Source: Euperipatoides rowelli
Lineage: Eukaryota > Onychophora > Udeonychophora > Euonychophora > Peripatopsidae
NCBI GenBank assembly: GCA_003024985.2
Contig: PXIH01S0018090.1
Direction: 5' to 3' (one strand)
DNA length: 11,913 nt
The notes under the pieces were generated by a model. It was not told where the DNA came from. It saw only the letters and a program-made list of their open reading frames with translations, and searched no databases. How positions within the stretch are numbered: position 1 is the first letter of the stretch; the number at the start of each line of letters is the position of its first letter. The position numbers and the translations under genes are program-made. This document shows positions 8,101 through 11,913 of this stretch, one piece after another.

Positions 8101-9210
8101 GGTTCTAACATGCCTGCAAAATTTGATGTAGACTGATATTTGTTAATAAGATTAAAATATTCTATATCAAGATAAAAACTGAATTAAGATAAATAATCTT
8201 ATTATGAATTAGATTATGTACAGTACTTTTACATAAATGAGGAAACCAATTGTTATTTTACAAATTTTCATGCATTTATTTTCATGTGTTTACTTTTCTA
8301 TTAAAATATTTTTTATTTCTAAATACCGTAGAATGCCGAGCAAGGCCGCATGCGCTCTTATCATTCATTTGAGGAGAAATTGGGGTGGCGCTCTTGTTCG
8401 GCTCCAAAACGGCACCCTTGCTTGGACAATGGACATGCTTCCCAAAACTAGGAAATTGTCTGGTACACACTAAAACATAACGTCACATATCAATAAAGGT
8501 TGGCTGATATATGTGCCAAGTAAGAGCGCCATCTAAGCTAAAACTTTCACTTTTTAATTTACAGGCCTCTTTAGTTCTGTTTATGAGGATTCAACGTTAT
8601 TTATAGAAGCTATATTTATCTATATGACGTAAAACACACAAAAATTACATCACAGCATAATAATGTCAGATGGTGACATGAAATTTTTACATGGCGCTCT
8701 TGTATGGATACACTGTCCTAAACCTTAGATGAGGCAAAATGAAGCAAAATCTAGGGGGCGCTCTTGTTTGGCTACCCCTTGGATTTCTTTCAGAGTGATA
8801 AAAAAGTCAAGTGCAGTGATAGCGCTTTTATTCGGCGATGGCGCTGTGTACCAAGGAATAGGGGGGGGGGGAGCCCTTGCTTGGTGTGGCGCTCTTGGTC
8901 GGCATTCTACGGTGCATTTGGTATTGTCTTTCTACTCTTCCCAAAAAATAATAATATTTTTTTCTTATGCTTTTATTTGTTTATCATTTTTTCTTCTTCT
9001 TGCAGTGTAACTCTAGCCATTTGTGCTAAGGATTCTACCATTGTCTATTACAAATTAACTAATAATTTAGTGCCTCCACCAACTCCAGAGTTGACTGAAG
9101 AAAAGAAACTTCGAAGAGAAAAGAAAAGGTTAAAACTGCAAAGTTGGAGAGCATCCGAAACTCTAGCGAATCCATCATGTTGCAGCAATGAATTGACGGT
9201 AAACGAGTAA
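5116..9210 (+). CDS. TSEN15: TSEN15 homologue, tRNA-splicing endonuclease subunit Sen15 (spliced, 5' incomplete)
   Basis: The spliced product is join(5116-5197, 7627-7828, 9006-9210), 162 residues plus TAA, lacking its N-terminus. The visible order is a helix ending LAMLVYLDL (residues 17-25), a WWDVE segment (31-35), strands and loops in the middle, a helix near EDTLQTLIKTSREFLEEV, and the signature VTLAICAKDSTIVYYKL (96-112). Human TSEN15 has LVYLDL and LAIVESDSTIVYYKL at the corresponding places. In the TSEN complex, TSEN15 is the non-catalytic structural partner of TSEN34 and helps build the nuclear heterotetramer that cuts introns from pre-tRNAs. Being structural, it has no His/Tyr/Lys catalytic triad to check. 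An in-frame TAG sits immediately before 5116, so exon 5116 needs splicing and earlier exon(s) must exist. The tail after residue 123 is a 39-residue extension relative to human. Both visible introns (2429 and 1177 bp) carry transposons. Confidence 0.93.
5704..6427. mobile_element. Complete non-autonomous hAT element (MITE) with 8-bp target-site duplication
   Basis: The element is 5712-6419 (708 bp). Its left end CAGGGATGGGCA and the reverse complement of its right end, CAGGGTTGGGCA, match at 11 of 12 positions. It is flanked by an identical 8-bp direct repeat, TTCAAGGC, at 5704-5711 and 6420-6427. CAG-starting inverted ends plus an 8-bp duplication are diagnostic of the hAT superfamily. Both subterminal regions are packed with AAATACAAAATACTTT-like repeats (5725-5875 and 6322-6405), which may serve as transposase-binding sites. 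No transposase is encoded; the open frames that cross the element are by-products of these repeats. It lies in a TSEN15 intron and contains an N at 6321. The intact duplication suggests a more recent insertion than the other elements here. Confidence 0.92.
6907..6970 (-). mobile_element. LINE 3' terminal hairpin and TATTTG tail, reverse orientation
   Basis: On the minus strand this reads CTAGGGACAACCTCG, then TTGGACTATAGTCTGTTGTT, GTCCGACA and three TATTTG-like units. The hairpin arms are at 6932-6938 and 6960-6966, with an inner palindrome GACTATAGTC at 6943-6952. It matches 520-582 closely and is the same LINE family inserted in the opposite orientation. The simple-repeat tail marks the 3' terminus at about 6907. 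LINE 3'-UTR sequence probably continues to the right on the + strand (past 6970), but no RT motif was recognised there, so the insertion looks strongly 5'-truncated, as LINEs usually are. Confidence 0.75.
7627..7828 (+). CDS. TSEN15: TSEN15 internal exon (second visible)
   Basis: The acceptor AG is at 7625-7626 after a T-rich tract, and the donor is AAAG|GTAAAA (GT at 7829). The exon is 202 nt, entering after one base of a Val codon and leaving after two bases of a Ser codon. It encodes KDWWDVEIHPCYELSSVFI, a variable loop with several basic residues, FQVVLPKEATSV, and a helix ending REFLEEVTE. The order (W-x-E-V-like strand, a TVVPTPIT-like segment aligned with QVVLPKEAT, then a helix) follows human TSEN15. 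Codon use is A/T-ending like the neighbouring exons. Confidence 0.92.
7829..9005 (+). other. TSEN15 intron carrying a pogo-like MITE
   Basis: This 1177-bp phase-2 intron starts GTAAAA and ends TTCTTCTTCTTGCAG at 9005. The right half is occupied by the element at 8326-8912. The left half (7829-8325) shows nothing recognisable. The element ends only 93 bp before the acceptor, so it sits close to the likely branch-point region without interrupting it. Confidence 0.85.
8326..8912. mobile_element. Non-autonomous Tc1/mariner-pogo-like MITE with internal GGCGCTCTTG motifs
   Basis: The 587-bp element has inverted ends CCGTAGAATGCCGAGCAAG (8326-8344) and CTTGGTCGGCATTCTACGG (8894-8912), which match at 18 of 19 positions. 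The left flank is TA (8324-8325). The right flank is TG (8913-8914), consistent with a decayed TA duplication. A CNGTAGAAT-type end next to TA resembles pogo/Tigger termini. The interior is clearly more GC-rich than its surroundings and holds about ten copies of a 15-bp motif near GGCGCTCTTGTTYGG, including 8387-8401, 8411-8425, 8521-8530 (reverse), 8693-8707, 8757-8771, 8820-8834, 8870-8884 and 8888-8902. No transposase ORF is present. Superfamily assignment is from end similarity only. Confidence 0.75.
9006..9210 (+). CDS. TSEN15: TSEN15 terminal coding exon
   Basis: The acceptor TTCTTCTTCTTGCAG ends at 9005, and the TAA stop is at 9208-9210. The first base completes a split Ser codon. The exon then reads VTLAICAKDSTIVYYKL, the best-conserved block of the family, which in the TSEN15 fold forms the C-terminal strands used for subunit contact. 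After NNLVPPPTPE comes a charged segment, LTEEKKLRREKKRLKLQSW, and a Ser/Asn-rich end. Human TSEN15 stops shortly after the Pro-rich turn, so the last 39 residues are extra. A GACG|GTAAAC donor-like site at 9198-9199 would allow splicing to a further exon, but no plausible continuation was found. Confidence 0.92.
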
Positions 9211-9650
9211 CAATATCATAAAGAAACTGTGATTTGGATTAGAAAATTATGAAGTAAATCATTTCACGGTAATTCATAATAATCGTTAGATACAACTAAG
9301 TAAAAAATAAATATTGAATAATTTTATGCGATTTGAATTGAAAGTAAACAGATTCAAATAGAAATAATGTATTTAATATTCCAGATATTTTGTTTATTTA
9401 CTTTTTTATCTATTATGAGTTGCATTGTTTTATTTTTTTGATTTAACTTGATACTTTATTTTCTGGCTTTATTTTTAAGAATTTTTTTAAAAAAAGTTTT
9501 TCTTTAAAATCTAGTCTTAAAGGTCAAATGTAACAGATTTTTAAATTTTTTATTATTATGATTTTCAAAGCTTTTACTAAAAAAAAAATTTGAATAAAAA
9601 AAATTATTTACAATTCAGTTTTTAAAATATTTTTTTTTAGCTCCTCCTCC
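9211..9650 (+). other. Probable TSEN15 3' UTR and flank
   Basis: AT-rich non-coding sequence follows the stop. It contains AATAAA hexamers at 9306-9311 and 9593-9598. The rest is T-runs and A-runs with no recognisable feature. Confidence 0.55.
9306..9311 (+). promoter_or_regulatory. Putative poly(A) signal AATAAA
   Basis: This is the first AATAAA downstream of the TSEN15 stop, about 100 bp after it. In sequence this AT-rich the hexamer occurs often by chance (9593-9598 and 9937-9942 are alternatives), so only the position favours it. Confidence 0.4.
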
Positions 9651-10920
9651 TTGAAACATCATTGTCTATTGTATACGCTTGGGGAGATATTTTGTTACAT
9701 CATTGTTCAGAAACTAATAGAGCTTGCTATATAAAACTATACAATATTCACTATCTTTGTCATCTAAAGGCTGGAAATCCTATGGACTAATTGTTTATAT
9801 ACTTGTACACAATCAGAATCAAATTCATCCTTTGTGCTATTATGGTTCAATTTGTTTTTTAAAAGAAAATCTAAACATGCTTTATTACCAGGTGAAAGCA
9901 CTCTATTTATAGCATAAATCAATTACCACCTAACCAAATAAAGGCATGTTCGCCTTTAGATATTGTCAATGCGTTTTGTTACTTTGGTTTGCACCTGATC
10001 TCGTGAACATTTAATTTTATAGACAAACCCTTTCTGAGCAGCAAAATACTCGATCATAATAAAATAGTTAGCCTAATTTTATGCAACAATTATTTCAAGG
10101 CAAATGAAGATAAAATTCTAACTGATTAGCAAAATGAGCCAAAAAAAATGTTTGTATAGAAGACTATTTCACAAAGACCGACATTTTCAAATTACTGCAT
10201 TAATTCTTTCAGGTAAGGACTTGTGCAGTGTTTACTTACGGGGATATTTAAATTCGATGTATCCCTCCCCCTCCCCCCCAAAAAAAATGAAGTAAAATTC
10301 TTGATTAGATTGCAGATGATTAAAAAGAAAAAATATTTCTACACTGTCATTTAAATATTGTAATCACTCAGTTTTTACATAACAATTTCAATTCTTTTAA
10401 TAAATTCATAATGAAAGCAACGATAATTTTTTTTATCCGCCATTTTGAACTTAAAAATCTCACGATGTAACCCACCTCTCGAGCAGGGTCAGAAAGTTTG
10501 AAATAAAATGAACTAGATTTTCTAATGATGAACGGTATAGTTCATTTCATGCGCTTAATGATGAACGGAAAAGTATCAAATTATTTAAATAATTCAAAAA
10601 GTTGGGTATTGACGAACACGCCTTATAGTGACAGTTTTGTCATCAAAATAATCTTGGACCTGCAAAATTTTTGAAACCTTTTTTTGTTTTGTAATTTCAG
10701 ATGGAGGAAGGAATATTCTTAATTTTTCATTTAAATAACTTTTTTTTTCTATGCATTTAAATTTTTTTTTTCCTAGTGGAATTTTTTTTTTTTAGTAATT
10801 ATCTTTGAAAATAAAAAAAATCCATTTCATTTGACCTTTAAATATTAGCGAGAAAATATATTTGCATGCATTAAAAAAGAGTGAAATTTTTTTAAAAAAA
10901 AATATTAAAATGTAGGCCTA
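9651..10920. other. Unassigned AT-rich stretch
   Basis: No supported gene. A 7-bp hairpin is present, TAAAGGC (9939-9945) with GCCTTTA (9952-9958). The interval 10440-10720 is a slightly more GC-rich patch with a repeated 12-mer, AATGATGAACGG, at 10524-10535 and 10557-10568; it could be part of an unidentified repeat. A perfect TAGGCCTA lies at 10913-10920. Confidence 0.45.
10263..10279 (-). other. C-rich tract with G-quadruplex potential on the minus strand
   Basis: The + strand reads C3-T-C5-T-C7. The minus strand therefore has G7-A-G5-A-G3, and the seven-G run can supply two G-tracts, giving four runs of three with one-base loops. This is a sequence-level prediction only. Confidence 0.5.
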
Positions 10921-10922
10921 TA

Positions 10923-11019
10923 NATCATCCAAGATCACAGGTAATATCAAAGTAAAAAAAATCAATCTTAATTTGATAATATCTTTTTAGTTTTTAAGAA
11001 ATAAAAAAAACAAATATAA
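10923..11019. repeat. Dispersed ~90-bp repeat, copy 1
   Basis: The copy starts near ATCATCCAAGATCACAGGTA and passes through TCTTAATTTGAT, a CTTTTTAGTTTTTAAGAAAT segment and AAATATAA. It aligns in the same orientation with 11685-11760, with small indels in the homopolymer runs. No inverted ends or target-site duplication were recognised, so the family is unknown. Confidence 0.6.
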
Positions 11020-11684
11020 GTTTTGACTTTATATAAAGAAATCGAATTTCATGAAATATTTTTAAAAATTATGAAAATTTTATTTGGGTGGGGGTAGGGG
11101 CTGGAGAAAGTTTTTTTTTTTTAAAAAAAAATTTACTTATCTTAATTAGTACTAAGATTTGATTTGCTTAAAATTCTGGGAAAAATAACATGTCCAAAAG
11201 ATATCAAAGAAATGAATAACTGCTTTGATTAAGCTATAAGACACTTGATTAATGACATTAAATAAATCTGTCTTATGGTTAGAAGCTTCATAATTCCAAA
11301 GTTGAGAATATTATATAACATGAATAATAATTAAATATTATTTTCATTAATTTACATGTAGAATTATCTTGATGTTCTAAATATAGTCTAAGTTTAATGA
11401 AAATCAAGAATATTTGTAAAATTATTGCCATTTTACTTTTTAATCGTTTATTTCTTTATGTACTGCTGCCATCTCTTCAGTGGGCAATTGAAATAATATT
11501 TCCTATTAAAATGTTTGGTCTTAGGTTTTTTTTACACCAAAATGTACTAATCCTGAGAGCACCCTTTACCCTCAGTCCATCAAACACAACTGTAATCGTA
11601 ATTAGATTAACACTATTAAATTCCTCAGAATTTATGTTTGCACATTACAAAATAATTAATGGCAGTATAAATGTTTTATTTTTC
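11020..11684. other. Unassigned AT-rich stretch between the paired repeats
   Basis: No recognisable gene. The 100-codon open frame at 11397-11699 encodes a hydrophobic, compositionally ordinary peptide with no family motif and ends within the second repeat copy. A T12A9 block lies at 11111-11131. Confidence 0.4.
11083..11101 (+). other. G-rich tract in AT-rich surroundings
   Basis: The tract reads GGGTGGGGGTAGGGGCTGG. It has three runs of three or more G plus a GG, so a two-tetrad or bulged quadruplex is possible but not a canonical one. Confidence 0.4.
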
Positions 11685-11760
11685 GTCCAGGATCACTAGG
11701 TTTCAGTCTTAATTTGATCTTTTTTTTTTTTAGTTTTAAAGAAATAAAAAACTAAATATA
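11685..11760. repeat. Dispersed ~90-bp repeat, copy 2
   Basis: The shared blocks with copy 1 are TCCARGATCACWAGGT-like, TCTTAATTTGAT, CTTTTT..TAGTTTT-AAGAAATAAAAAA and AAATATAA, in the same order. The open frame at 11397-11699 runs into this repeat and is not taken as a gene. Confidence 0.6.
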
Positions 11761-11913
11761 AACAGACAAAATCTCTCCATTTATTTGAGAGTTCCAAATT
11801 TGTATTTCTTCTACAATTACTTTTTTTTAGTATAATTTTACCCAAATATTTCCAACATTACTTTATGAATTTGGATATTTTCAAATATTACCTTAAAATA
11901 TTAATGAATAAAT
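11761..11913. other. AT-rich end of window
   Basis: Nothing recognisable is seen. Confidence 0.4.

Noticed and set aside
8237-8470. Overlapping open frames on both strands
   Set aside because: They lie across the left end of the pogo-like MITE, where the GC-richer sequence has few stop codons.
8729-9005. Open frames that extend the last TSEN15 exon leftward
   Set aside because: The part before 9006 is MITE and intron sequence. A strong polypyrimidine tract and CAG acceptor sit exactly where TSEN15 similarity begins, and the phase joins to the previous exon.
9642-9670. Possible further TSEN15 exon after a T-run and AG near 9640
   Set aside because: The frame beginning CTCCTCCTCCTTGAAACATC shows no resemblance to the family, and the stop at 9208-9210 already ends a complete C-terminus.
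11397-11699. 100-codon open frame, the longest apart from that overlapping TSEN15
   Set aside because: No family motif, and it runs into a dispersed repeat copy at 11685. Hydrophobic composition follows from T-rich DNA.

Overview
This is animal (metazoan) nuclear DNA, most likely from an invertebrate. It is very AT-rich, full of A/T homopolymers, has no bacterial-style gene packing, contains spliced exons with GT..AG borders, and is littered with decayed transposons. Two N positions (6321 and 10923) show it is draft assembly sequence. The phylum cannot be fixed from the sequence.

The only host gene I can support is the 3' part of a TSEN15 homologue (tRNA-splicing endonuclease subunit 15) on the + strand. 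It has three exons, 5116-5197, 7627-7828 and 9006-9210. They join in frame over 489 nt into 162 residues plus a stop and carry the conserved Sen15 core, including the DSTIVYYKL strand. The exon(s) with the start codon were not found and probably lie upstream of the window or in the unassigned 2.2-5.1 kb stretch. The protein has an unusual 39-residue Lys/Arg-rich tail beyond the end of the human protein.

Layout: 1-92 is the terminal end of a hAT transposon, apparently inserted into a LINE. 93-582 is the 3' end of that LINE (C-terminus of the reverse-transcriptase ORF, a second decayed copy of the same segment, an A-rich tract, then a hairpin and a TATTTG-repeat tail). 961-2155 is a composite repeat: three diverged copies of a ~200-bp unit flanked by related hairpins. 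2160-5115 is unassigned AT-rich DNA. 5116-9210 is TSEN15. Its first visible intron holds a complete 708-bp non-autonomous hAT element with a perfect 8-bp target-site duplication, and an inverted copy of the LINE 3' tail. Its second visible intron holds a 587-bp Tc1/pogo-like MITE carrying about ten copies of a GGCGCTCTTG-type motif. 9211-11913 is 3' flank with putative poly(A) signals, a C-rich tract and a pair of ~90-bp dispersed repeats.

No rRNA, convincing tRNA, CRISPR array or operon is present. The novelty here is in the repeats: the motif-studded MITE, the hairpin-flanked tandem array and the duplicated LINE terminus.
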